A stretch of 64,000 nt of DNA from Dendrolimus kikuchii. Taxonomy: Eukaryota; Arthropoda; Insecta; Lepidoptera; Lasiocampidae. The DNA lies in contig CM034411.1 in assembly GCA_019925095.2 (NCBI GenBank), positions 7,231,501 through 7,295,500 of the forward strand. Reading direction: 5' to 3'. Each line of letters starts with the position of its first letter. Within the stretch, counting starts at the first letter, position 1. This document shows, one piece after another, positions 48,163-60,234 of the stretch. The notes below the pieces were generated by a model that ran no database searches, was not told the DNA's origin, and saw only the letters and a list, made by a program, of their open reading frames with translations. Made by a program: the position numbers and the translations under genes.

Positions 48163-48325
48163 ATATAAGTCGTGTACAGAAGATTTGCAGATGATAATTC
48201 CTCCCGCTTCCTACAACGGCGATCGTGGTCGTCTAGTTCTTAGTACTACTTAGACAAGCCTCGGTCCCAGTCGTAGGACGCGGGGAGGGTGATCATCGGC
48301 AAACCTTCTGCGCACGACTTATATA
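48163..48325. mobile_element. Palindromic foldback MITE
   Basis: Arms of about 49 nt (TAAGTCGTGTACAGAAGATT on the left, CTTCTGCGCACGACTTA on the right) pair along most of their length. They continue into TATA on both sides. About 60 bp of centre. Confidence 0.7.
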
Positions 48326-48332
48326 TATATGA

Positions 48333-48530
48333 CTAGCGCCCCGGCGCTGTTTTACCCGCGCTCTGTCCCGCACCCGTAGTATATAGCGTCATGTTATATA
48401 GCCTATGACACTCCCTGTTAACGTAGCTTTCCAACAGTAAAAGAATTTTTAATATCGGTTCAGTAGATCCAGACATTACCCCTACAACGTCACAAACTTT
48501 ACCTCTTTGTAATATTAGTATAGATATAGA
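48333..48530 (-). mobile_element. Short Helitron-like element
   Basis: On the minus strand it starts TCTATATCTATACTAATATT after an A. It ends with the hairpin GCGCCGGGGCGC directly followed by CTAG and a T. A 198-bp non-autonomous copy. It explains the hydrophobic-looking ORF at 48333-48572. Confidence 0.75.
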
Positions 48531-51313
48531 TATAAAACCTAGTGAGAAGAGAATTACGTGTAACGCCATCAACTTGTCTTAAAGCTAATCAAAGATATGT
48601 TTTTTGTTAGTGGTAATCATTCACAATAGATTAGGAAAACAAAAAAAAAACTGCAAATTGCTTCATACCACGTTCATAAGTAGCCATATACAAAACAATC
48701 CAAAACAGCTCCACTATTCCCATGATACCGAGCCTGCCTATTCATTTCGAAGTATGACGTTGCAGAAATACGCGTAAACGATCTGTCAGTGCTTTCATTA
48801 ATTTGCCCCGATTTATTATCCGATCCTTACAATATGCACACCTTATACCCCTAATAGTATAGTGTCAATAAAATTCAGTGGGGAAAGTTCGTTATAATTT
48901 AGTTGTTAACTTATATTACATTTAAACTTGGTAGATATATGTCATGGGAAGCATATTTTAAATTTGTAGTACAGCTAAAAGTAGTAGTTTAATGTTTTCT
49001 CAAACCTGATAGGATTAAATACAATAAAGATGGACCTTGATACTTTTCTCCCAGAATCGGTACTTTACAGTGTTTATGTTATGTAGAATTATCTTAAAAG
49101 TATATTTCGTTATGAGGTGTGTTCGATTATGGCCCGTGGGACATGGAAATTCAAAAAGGCCTAAATACCGTATAGTATTGTGTCGAAATGAAAAATCAAT
49201 GAGAACATTTCTGATAAAGAATAACTAATTAACATTACCTACACTTTGGAATAAAAATCGATTTACACTTTAATTCGATTTTTAGCCCCTTTATATAGAG
49301 GAAAAGAGTTATGCATTTCGTAGGATCCCATTCCGTCAGATATGGGGGCCTAAAGCGGCCGCTGTCGCCGATTCGTATTCCGAATGTGACAAGTATCAAA
49401 ATATCAAAATAAAATGGAACTTTAAGCTACACCTTACACCTAGCAGTATATCAATTCGATAATTTTACTGAGCAATTCTTCACTCCAACGAGTAAAGAGC
49501 TCAATAAAGTTTCAACAACTCAAGTGCTTTACCGTACTAATGTAACTATACTGTTGCATCACTGTCTATTACGACCCGGCGATAAATCTTGCCATAGTAT
49601 CCGTTGCAGTTTTGCTTTGAAGCCAACTTTCATCTAACTAAGTTAGTCTTCAATGTATGTTGAAATATGGTGGTACGATATCTAATAGTCAAGGTCTCAA
49701 GCGTGATGAATCCAGATATTGATTACGTAATACTGAATTGGCAGTTTTTCCTTTGTCTTGTTTGCTTAGGGTTAGAATATTGTTTCTGAGTAATCAGATC
49801 AATATCTTCTGTAGAAGGACTTATTTATTTTCACGTCTAAACGTGTTAATAAAAACATACTGCATAAGATTTTCTAATGTAGAAATGAATTTCAAGCAGT
49901 AAGTACATACGTTACTATGGTAATAATTAAGGTCCTTTAATAACTTAGAAGCAAAGTCTTTACAAGACATTTTGAAGACTAGTTTATATCTTTCTATCTA
50001 ATACAAATTCGTATTCTAATGATATTACAATACGAGTGAATGGCATATATTTACATATGCAGAAAAACACTGGCGGTTTTACTACATATATGACTATAAT
50101 TCATCATATAGATTACACTTTCTGTCAAATTTTATTCACTTGCAACACCAAAGAATTCATTATATTGGACAATTATGTAGTATGCCAGGCGGACCACACA
50201 CAAAATCTCAGTAGACGGCAGGTTGAGTATAGCAGACATGGACCTAGTAGTTTATGAAATAAATGGTATACAAAGACAGATGGACGTACAGACATAGATT
50301 TTATAAGTGTTCCGTTTTTGTCAAAATGGTTACGAGTCCCTAAAATAAACCAATAAAAGTATAACAAAACGAAAATCACCGAAGCGGCACCCAACCAATA
50401 ACAACAGATCTCGTCCAATCGGATCGCGTATCAAAATAATTGATACCGCAACAAAACTGTGGTTATTTTTCATTGGACAACCGCAATAATCGTATGGAAA
50501 CCGATGGCCATTAATCAAAAAGTTGGAGGACAATTTATTGCCGGCACAGATTAACGATAAGCCCCTTGTCCTCGCAAATTTATCCTTTGAACAGCGGTTA
50601 TGGCCAACAGGAGTTAGGCCAAAGTATGCAACAAACCGAGAATGAGGCCTCTTTGGCTGGCGCCTGCCAGGGCTAATGCCGACAGGCGATAGCTACTGCT
50701 AAGCGCGCTGCCGGTCTCGGAAAAATATTAAATTAAGAAAGAACACCCTTTTTAAAAAAAACTCCATATCGTAGCGTTGTGGAAAAATTTTAGTCGGGAG
50801 CTCATTCCAAATCCCCGGTTCGCAAGAGAAACTTTCTTAAGAAACGTTGCGTACATGCGCGAAGTGGCTCAAGGAAATGCGGATAAACGCCCAGTCGATG
50901 GCGAGCGTTGCTGTGATAGAACGAATACAAAACCACTATCAAAAGTACTTACTGGGTAGTAGACTAGTAGACAACACATAAAGTAGTACTTTATTTTGAC
51001 ACTACGAATCGGCAAAAAAGGCTGCTTTGGACACTCGTGCCTTCTTTAGAATTAAAGACGGTATGTACGCTTGTTTAAGGCGGAATACCGGCTTTGACAC
51101 GTCGCTTATTTCGATATGCAAGTTTCATCAGGATGTCTTCCTTCACCTACATCTAGACAGGTCTTAATTTCACTGCGCTATTCTCCAAACACATCCGCTT
51201 TACGTCTTTTGAACCGGACAGTAGGACTTTTATGGGCTGATACATACATAAACGGACGGACAAATAATTATGATAATTTAAAAGAGACCGTTTTACCTTA
51301 AACACTTACGGGC

Positions 51314-51399
51314 TTATTCATATTGAGTTAGAGCAAGTATGTAGACCTCTTTAAGAATCTCAAAGAAGCGTACAAACTTGCTGTACTCAATATGAATAA
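51314..51399. mobile_element. Small foldback MITE
   Basis: The left arm TTATTCATATTGAGTTAGAG is mirrored by TACTCAATATGAATAA on the right, about 24-nt arms. A related, more degraded hairpin occurs near 45094-45180. Confidence 0.6.
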
Positions 51400-53334
51400 A
51401 ACCGTCACAGATTCACAAACATACTATTAAGAAACTCATGATTCTAGTTAAAATTTTAAAACATTGATAACAAATGTTTCTATTGTTACAACTACACTTA
51501 ATGTCACACAATGTCAATATTAAAAAAAAAGTCGCCCGTTAGAAAACTATTTTAAATCACTAGAAAATAACACCTCAGTGAATAAGGGGGAGGAATCGCC
51601 AGTCACCCCCCTAATAGAGGGCTTGAGGGTGTGGGGATAATAAAAATGATTTATACGGGATGTCCAGTTCTATATCCACTCGTTATGAAGGGTAGAAAAC
51701 AATTTACATGATATCCTTTTGAGGGTAGATTTTTAAGGGCCACAGTTTTGGGTTTTAGATTTCCTTTAGTCTACTAGAATTCTTTTATATTTAAAAGTGT
51801 TTTATTTTGTATTTATATATACTTAATAAAAATTGAGATAAAGCCAAAAGATACATATGTAGAGTTGTTGAGGATACTTGAAAAGTGATGTTACTATACA
51901 CACTTTCTTTAAAAAAAATTGCTACAATTTCCTAAAATACGTGTAAATCTAGTTAAAAAAGTTTAGTAATTGCAGGATATTATTTCAAGTAAGAATTGTA
52001 TGTTTGCTTGGATAATCATTGTTTTTAAGTGAATTGTATGTTACTTTTAGAGTAAGCATAAGAACTCAATTTGTTTGACGTCAGTCAAAACGTAGGAATT
52101 TAAGTAACATAGGCTAGAGTGTTTCTAAATTTCCGGTTTTTCGCCTAGCGTTTAACTTTTTGTAGATTATAATAAACAATAATAAAACATTTTTATTGAC
52201 ACAAAAATTTCGTACACATTTCGTCTTAAAATTGAGACCGTTTGGATATTAAGATATAAACTAGGCCAAACTTATCTCTTAGGTGTTATTCTGAACCTTG
52301 AATACACATGAATACTATTTGCTACACAGACAATGAACACTACACGGAGAATGACGTAGGCTAGATCCTTAAACGGTCGAAACTATATTTAAAAATAATA
52401 AAAATAAATAGGTACCTACGAGTAAATAATACGTGCTTACTTCATGTGGAAACATTTAAGCTTGTGTATAACTGTAAATACAACGTCAGTAACCTTCTTG
52501 TTATTTTTTCAGATTTTCGTATTCATGTGATATATAATTAAATAATTATATCGATATCATATCATTACAACACTAATTATTTAAGGGACCCATTACAATC
52601 CACTAAGCTGGAATAAACAAAGGGTACATTAAAAATTTACGAAACATCTGTCACACCGTTCCATTTTTGAATTTCTCTCTCACACACATGCACGTAAATA
52701 ATTACCTTACAGTTGTGATGGTCTTTCGAGAAAGACTTAACTACCTTTCTTTAAATGTACAATATCATATTTTGCGTTTTAATCAATCTTATTACCTAAA
52801 TAATAAAGATGGAATTTATACAAATGGAATACAAATGCAAAATAGCCGTTGTTATGGTACCTCGTTAGCTTATACATGTGACTGTCATTCGATATCGTAC
52901 CGCCGAACAGCATGATGTTCTGTATAAATGTGTTATTTATTCAATAGAAAATGTACTTAAGTAGAAAAGTAATAAGATATATTTTTCAATGTGTCTCCAT
53001 GAAGCCACAGATGTAACAATATTGGTTTCCTGGTGAATTTAATTTCGACTGTCATTAATCGAGCCAGTAGTGGTATACTAAGGGATTATAGGTAATTTTA
53101 TTAACGGTATTTTATGGTGTCGTATTCTGAAGGGGAATGAGGTATTAACGATTGTTTAGGCTTTGGAATTATGTTTCTTTGACAGTTATTAAAATTTGAA
53201 ATATGATGACTGTGTTCTTTCTTGTTGTAAATGTAAAGTGGTCTTTAGACTACTTATTTCTTTCTTATATTTTACTAGATGTGCCATCTGCTTCGCTCGC
53301 GTTAAAAAACTATACGTACCTATATCATAAAGTA

Positions 53335-53890
53335 GGCATTTTGTAATTCTTACAAATGTCAAACTTAATTTTTAATTCACAATACCTATTGATAATACCC
53401 GTAACGCCCTCTGGCGAAAGCGGCAATAACCATGAGAGCAACACATTAATTTTGCTGCGCTGTTAACTGTTACAATTAGTTGCCATGACAATGAATTTTT
53501 AAATAAATAAATCGGCAGACAAACACACATATTGTATATCCCCAAGTTAAGTAAGTTACGCTTGTGGTAATATATAACGGATTACTCTGGGGCCGACCTC
53601 TGACACTCAGACCATAGTAAATGAAGGAAAGTTCGTTTACGAAATTTACCATGCCAGAAACCGAACCCGGAACCTCTGCGTTGTAGTGAGCTCGGCCGGC
53701 AAAGGCTTAGCCCGCTCAACCACAAAGGTTGTCAAAGGTTATTTATTAGTGAATTACAAAGGTAGCGCCATCTTTTAGGCTATATTCGTCTAGCCTTAGG
53801 AACAATTCTTTATTCTGGATAAAAGGTACCCTATGTCCTTTTTCATACCCCTGATAACGTGTATGCAAAATGTCATATTTTATTATTAAT
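53335..53890 (+). repeat. Dispersed repeat split by SINE B
   Basis: GTCAAACTTAATTTTTAATT, CGTAACGCCCTCTGGCG, AACCATGAGAGCA and GCTATATTCGTCTAGCC follow the same order as at 41935-42260. Here a SINE-B copy interrupts it. Class not recognised. Confidence 0.65.
53507..53738 (-). mobile_element. SINE family B copy
   Basis: Same structure as 37130-37361, with tail TTATTTATTTA. It is inserted inside a larger dispersed repeat that also occurs, without the SINE, at about 41935-42260. Confidence 0.8.
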
Positions 53891-54792
53891 ATTAAGAGGT
53901 ATGTTGCAGACTAGTTACCGACCCATTCTTCTATGCATGTCTATTTTCAGAACGTTGTCTGGAAGAAATCGCTGTAAGCGATAAGACCACCGATTATGTT
54001 ATTTAAATTATTGTTAATACTCATGTTAACTACTTTCTTGTGTGCTATAAAGAATATTCTATATTGTTTACTTAGTGTTTACTCATGAAGGTGGTCACTG
54101 TAAAAAAAAACAAGCTTGAAAACTCAATAAAAACTAATTCCGATATAAAAAGGAATTTCATTTACTGCCTTATTTGCATAGACATGTTTGAAATAGATTG
54201 GCTCTCAATACTATATACCTTTTTTAATTTCCGTTGCAGAACTGAAATCGTTATTACAGTAAAATGAGTACCCTATTTCCATAATTCATGCTTTTGAACA
54301 ATGAAACCCGGTTATACAAGGTTTGCGTCTATAATCTACCAGTTATTACAATTTCATCCGCTTTTATTTTATAAAAAAAAAGTATGGCTTACAGTCAAAC
54401 GCTTTTCGTTGTTCGTTTTCTTTGAATTTGTCCGAAAACTGTATAATAGAAGCCTTTTGTAACGTTAAAATGTAACTAATAATAACACGCTTGAACCATA
54501 GTCCGTTACGATTACAAAATTATTTTTTCTCTTTATAAGTAATTTATGGTATCTATTAAGAATTTTATTTATTTAATATGTTTGCAAATGATGTTCCTAC
54601 TGTATAAATTTAGAATGAATGAATGAATAACTTTATGCGCATACATTAAAGTACAATGGGCGGTCTTGGCGCCAAAGGCGGTCTCCTCCAGTCTACCCTA
54701 TACAATTATTATCAACACCGACTACAGTATTTATTTACTACATAATTATTAAATGGAAGATTATGTACAGTATTAATTTATTTGCATTTTTC

Positions 54793-55112
54793 CATCCGTG
54801 CAGGAACGGAGAAAGAATACAATTTCCTGCGGCCTGGCGGCCTATCGTAAGAGGCGACTAAACAACCCACAGCCAGGTGGTAGGGTATTTTTGCTCGACT
54901 GGATGGCGACCACCCCTGGTCTAGAGTATGCCGCCATAACAACCTTGTGTTGTGTTCCGGAATTAGTGACCAGGCTCCAGTCTCCTTTAAGAGAGCAGCA
55001 GCGCATTTGTAGCACCTTTGGTGTTGCAAATGTCCATAGGCGATGGTAACCGCTTTCCATCAAGTGGGCCGTCTGCCTGTCTGCTGAACTCCTGCAATAA
55101 AAAAAAAATAAA
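54793..55112 (+). repeat. Repeat C, full copy with poly(A) tail
   Basis: From CCGTGCAGGAACGGAGAAAG to TCCTGCAATAAAAAAAAAAT, nearly identical to 4370-4675. Both ends carry short inverted blocks TGCAGGA and TCCTGCA. Confidence 0.8.
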
Positions 55113-57500
55113 AAAAAATATTATTAAAGTTATCATTATTACAATAGTCATTTATTTATTACTATTACAACAGTAGAACTATAGGACTGGTTACATTAAT
55201 ACTGTTTGGGCCAAATAAATATTTGAAAAAAAAAATGAAATGATTACTGTATTAGGTAGATTGCCTATAAAATTTTCACAACTTAAATTTGAAAATCTAT
55301 ATTCTGCTTTTTAATTACTTGGACTAAAATGACAGCTGCGGTTGACTTTTTTGATTCATAAGTGAGTTATGCGAGTGTGTGAATCAACAACTCACCACCG
55401 TGAGTTGAATCCTACAGAATTTCCATAGAAATTGTATAGGATTCCACTGACAGTGGTGAGTTGTTCCAAGCTTGCAAAATGGTTGATCGCCGCTGTCATA
55501 TTAGTCTAGGTAATTAAAAATCAGAGTATAGTAACTCCAAGTCACCGATCCCATTCAACAGTCAAGCATCGCTTACTCAAGCTAGTGTATTTATATTAAA
55601 CGAAGCAAATATCAAAGACTCAATTTAAAAACATGAGTAAAGAGGAGCAAAAGTATTTGAATTCGGGCGCGCCTCAAGGAACGCTATGTATTTACATGGG
55701 ACCCCGGATCTCATTTTCGTTAGGAGCATTTATATTTTAATAAAACAGTTAAACTGCTTATGAAGGACTTACACTCGTAATACCTCTGACCTTGACCTTT
55801 CGACCTTTGAGCTTTTTACTGAGAACACGTCATTAGTAGTTGTGTTTTATTTTTTTTTAAAGAAGTGTTAAGTCTAGATGAAATAAGGAATGTAAAATGA
55901 ATTATTTATGCAAAAACTAAAACTACAAACTATGATTTCAAAATAAATATCAAACTTTAATTCACTCAAATTTTACGCAATATTAAACCCTAGCCTACCC
56001 GCTTTTTAAAATCCTGGTTTATTTTGAGACCTAGTTTTAATCTTATGTAGTTTGATTTGAGACCCTAATTTTAACCTTATTTTAAGAGCAAGCATTCACA
56101 CCGGTTACATTGCATTAAGTTTTTATCCAGGCGTTATTCGCCCTCGGAAAATTCTGACTTACCCAATCAATTAAATATAGAATTCTCCGGAATAAAAAGT
56201 ATCCTATGTCCATTCTCGGTAATGAGATTACATAATTATATACCTATTAGTAAAATCGATACCGTGGTTTTTCCTTGAAAACGTAACAGAAACAGACTCA
56301 TTTTCAGATTTTAATATTAATATTGCTAGATTATTTTACCTGTGTGAGCTTCAAGCCCTTCACTGGCAAGAAATCGCACAGGACAGAAACAGGTGGCGTG
56401 TTCTCGTTTCGGAGGCCAAGACACATTTTGGGTCGCTGAGCCAACGGAGTTAGTTAGTTAGATTATTTTACTTTTGCTAATAAGCTGTGTTGCCAAGTAA
56501 ATAATATTAGAGGGTAGCTTGTACCAATTACTCCACTACTCGGCTCGTTCCGTCATCGCTAGAATATAAAAGCGTGTGGACGGAACAACGAGACAGTTTG
56601 ACTCCAACTTTGGTCTAGTGTTGGGTAGGACATGATTATAAAACAATTTTATAAGAGTAATATGACATTTTGTACTGAATAAGTACAATGTACCATTGCA
56701 AATGAGGCAAGAAGATTTGTACGGTTTTGTACCGCGGCAGTACATTAGAAGCGATGAGGCCCATGAGGCCGGTGAGACGGTGAGCATCATTCCCTCATTT
56801 GTGCCGTTCAAAACTTCTAGTTCGGAAATGTTCGTTAAAAATTGGACGTGATCGACCTCGGACACCTCATATTACTAGCAGCGTATTATGGACATGTCAT
56901 GTTGTCCCTTTTTGTCATATCTATAGAGGCGTTATTGTACTGTCGTAGCAAAAGCCTCGTTCTGTCCTTCAGTTTACGTTTGAGGAGTAGTAGCGCGAAT
57001 TTTCAAATATTGAGCTTTATCAGTAGAAATGTATTATGTACGGGACAAATTTGCTGGCTCTCACGTGTACTACTTGTCACTACTTTGGTTAATACACAAG
57101 TCGTAGTAGCGCTCTAGGGTGACTAATTAATTGTGCGAAAATTATAATCTATAATTAAATGTACTTATTTATTATATCGGTATTCTAGTAGAAGTATGCT
57201 CAGAATAAATACAGTTTATAAACGAGTATCTTCTTTTATTTCCTGCTAATAAACTTTGCCGACCCTTATTCGGCTATTAGGATTTAAAGATTTCTTATAT
57301 TTACGTAAGTCATATTGGTGTCCCTTCTTCTTTCTTTCTTTAGGCTAATAGCTACAATGCAGTTTGTTTTTTTTTTGCAAGTATCAGAGTTTAAGCGACA
57401 GGTGATTAATAAGAAGCAATAAAAACTTGTATAGCGGCGGGAAGAATTTTGATCGAAGAAAACAAGTACGTTTTCTAAAAATCTGAGGACGAAACAAACA

Positions 57501-57649
57501 TACATACATACATACATACATACATAACTTCACGCCAGTTCCCTCGCGGGGTAGGCACGAACAACAGAGTGCCATTTAGGCTTATTCTTACACACCTCAC
57601 TTGCCTCTTTAACATTCATAACTCTTGTCATGCAAGCTCGTCTGTTCTT
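57501..57649 (-). mobile_element. ATGT-tailed LINE, short 5'-truncated copy
   Basis: A minus-orientation 3' end with the TACATA-repeat side at 57501. Flanked by exact 12-bp duplications ACGAAACAAACA (57489-57500, 57650-57661). Confidence 0.85.
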
Positions 57650-57691
57650 ACGAAACAAACAGTTATGTTATATATATAATGTTAAACTAAT

Positions 57692-58204
57692 AAAACTTCT
57701 AGGCGCTAAGAACCTCAGCCAGAAGGCCCAGCTGGTACCTACGCTCACGTATGGAAGCGAGAGTTGGGTATGGAAGAGAGCATGAAAGTAGAGTAAACGC
57801 GGTCGAGATGCGAGCACTGCGCAAAATCTGCGGAGTGACGCTCGCGGACCGCGTTCGTAATACCGAAGTAAGAAAGAGAGTTGGTCTGAAAGAGAGTGTC
57901 GGGGTGAAGGTAAGGAAAGGAATGCTCCGGTGGTTCGGGTATGTGGAAAGAATGACTAAACATATATACAATGCAAAAGTGGATGGATGCAGAAGTCGTG
58001 GAAGGCCACGACACACCTTCCATGATCAAATTGATCGTGTACTAGCAGAAGGTGATATCAGGAGCCTTAAGAACAGACGAGCGTGCATGACAAGAGCTAT
58101 GAATGTCAAAGAAGCAAGTGAGGTGTGTAAGAATAAGCCTGAATGGCGCTCTGTTGTTCGTGCCTACCCCGCAAGGGAACTGGCGTGAAGTTATGTATGT
58201 ATGT
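57692..58204 (+). mobile_element. ATGT-tailed LINE, longest copy (reverse-transcriptase C-terminal region)
   Basis: An open plus frame from 57751 to the stop at 58188 reads EMRALRKICGVTLADRVRN, then GMLRWFGYVERM, GRPRHTFHDQIDRV and EWRSVVRAYPARELA. This is the C-terminal part of a non-LTR retrotransposon polyprotein. It is 5'-truncated, with tail (ATGT)n. A 13-bp duplication ATGTTAAACTAAT lies at 57679-57691 and 58205-58217. The frame is intact, so this is a recent copy. Confidence 0.85.
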
Positions 58205-58849
58205 ATGTTAAACTAATTACACCTTTTGATTAAATGTCAGTTGTTGTTAGGTTAGTATATTATTATAGAGATTATGATTAAGAAGGTTGTAGCTAAACAC
58301 ACTGATGCCTCCTTTAGCGATAGTTTACAATTATGAAATTGGCTGACAGTTTGACATTCCGTTATCTCAAATAATATGGCTTAAAATCTAGCACAGTTTT
58401 ACAACGTTTAATTGTATGGTAAAATATGTTTAAATGGGATATGTTACGGCTGACGGTTTTGTAATTAATTAACATAATCCGATTACAATGGCGCCCGGTT
58501 TTGGATATCTTACTAATGTTTACTTGAGGTATCACCCACGTTTTATTGTGATGCAATCAGGGCTATAGCAGTAATAAATTTAAAGGGTATTTTTAAAATT
58601 GATAAATTTAAGTTACATGACCATGATAATACTGTCAAGGTTGTTTTATTGTGGCTGGAACAGTCAACGTTTATCATTTCTAGGGAACTCTAGACGTTGG
58701 GCGCGGGCTTCCAAAATCAGATGCACAATTTATTTTATGGTTCCATAGGCAAATGACAAAAACAATTTATCATCTCCACGGAACCGTTACATGAGCTTGG
58801 ACTCCCAAGCACTTCATGTCAGATACATTTTTATTTATTTTACTAGGAT

Positions 58850-59262
58850 ATGCCCGCGGCTCGTCTACGCTTGACTTGAAATTCCCGTGGAATTCCCGGG
58901 ACACAAAGTACTGCAGCTATCGTTTTAGTAAAAACTGTGTGGGGATAAGCTAATTTTTATGCACCCGAATAACTACAAACCCCTCCTGGGAAAATTCCTA
59001 TGGGATTCCCGGGATGTAAAAATATCACACATTTTATCACATAAAATCTGCTATCGATCTGTGAAAAAATCTCATTGGAATTAGATGTTTTTTAATTTGG
59101 TTATTTTAAATTATTCCCAGAAAAAATTACGCAGAAGTCCCAGGATAAACAGTAGTGCAGATATATCGTCTAAGAATTTGTTTTCTATTAGTAAAAACCG
59201 CATCGAAATTGGCCCAGTATCTTTTACGTGAATCCCGAACAAACAGACAAACAAACAAGAAA
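58850..59262 (+). repeat. Dispersed repeat (GCCCGCGACT type), second copy
   Basis: ATATGCCCGCGGCTCGTCTA at the start and TGAATCCCGAACAAACAGAC at the end. Several AATTCCCG-like blocks within. Confidence 0.65.
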
Positions 59263-60234
59263 TATAAAAAAATGCATCGTGTTCTCCATCCTTTATATAG
59301 TATACTTCAGTTGTTTTTGTTTTAAAATACTTCAGTGCATAGATACGGCATTTTTAGAATTTTATAACGCATTTCGCATTAAGACTGTTTAGGTACTAAC
59401 ACCTTAACTTACTCAATTGTTTTATTAAGTAATGTTAGATTACATATTATATATACATATTATATATAGTATTTTTTAATTTAAGATGTCTGAAAGACAT
59501 CGCTTTAAGCGATAAGGTTGCCTTTTGATGTCATGAAAAAATGTTTTAATGCGCCTTTTTGTAACTGGTTATTTTGCAGAACAAAATGAGGTATATCAGT
59601 CTATGTATTTAATAAAATCGAAAGGTTATAAATTACTTACACCTGTATTAAGTGTATAGCTTTATAAAATTATAACTGTACGTGCCGGTAGAGAGAAAAA
59701 TTCGCGAATTCCTTTTTGCACTTTTTACAAAATTTGCTGACAAGAGATCACTGCCACCTGAGTTTCTGAGGGGGCCCAAGTTAATACCGAAATTGGACTT
59801 CACGCCCCTGTTGACATTGATTTATATTTTATATGTGTGAAGAGCGACTATTATGCCCTTGGGTCGTTTCCAATGGGATGTGGTGTGCATGTAAAGTGAT
59901 AGGGCCTAGATAGAAGTGCAAAACTGCTGGATTTTTAGGGTTCTTTTGCCATTGTGGAAAAGACGAAATCATTGAAAAATGTTCATGCCAGTAATTAAAA
60001 GTACCTTTTAACAGTTTTAAGCGCGGCATTAATTTTTAGTATCCATCAATATCATCAATCAATTTTAGTGATCACAAGATATTATTGACACTTGGCAGCT
60101 TGTCTTCCATAATCATAACTACTACTGAAAAATGGCTGAAACGTCTAAATAAAAATAAAAATCAAATCAAACGTCGCGTTTAAAACCGTTAAAACGTAGC
60201 TTTAATTATATGTACCTATCTCGAAAAGTTAATA

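Noticed and set aside
48333..48572. Minus-strand ORF with a hydrophobic start, considered as the latrophilin signal-peptide exon
   Set aside because: It coincides almost exactly with a Helitron-like element, including its terminal hairpin. No phase-1 donor is present.
50777..50959. A 60-codon plus-strand ORF (GERCCDRTNTKP near its end)
   Set aside because: No domain, signal peptide, splice context or relative in the window. Insufficient to call a gene, though it may belong to an unrecognised repeat.
54778..55063. Overlapping 70-80-codon ORFs on both strands
   Set aside because: All lie inside one repeat-C copy and are by-products of its low stop density.
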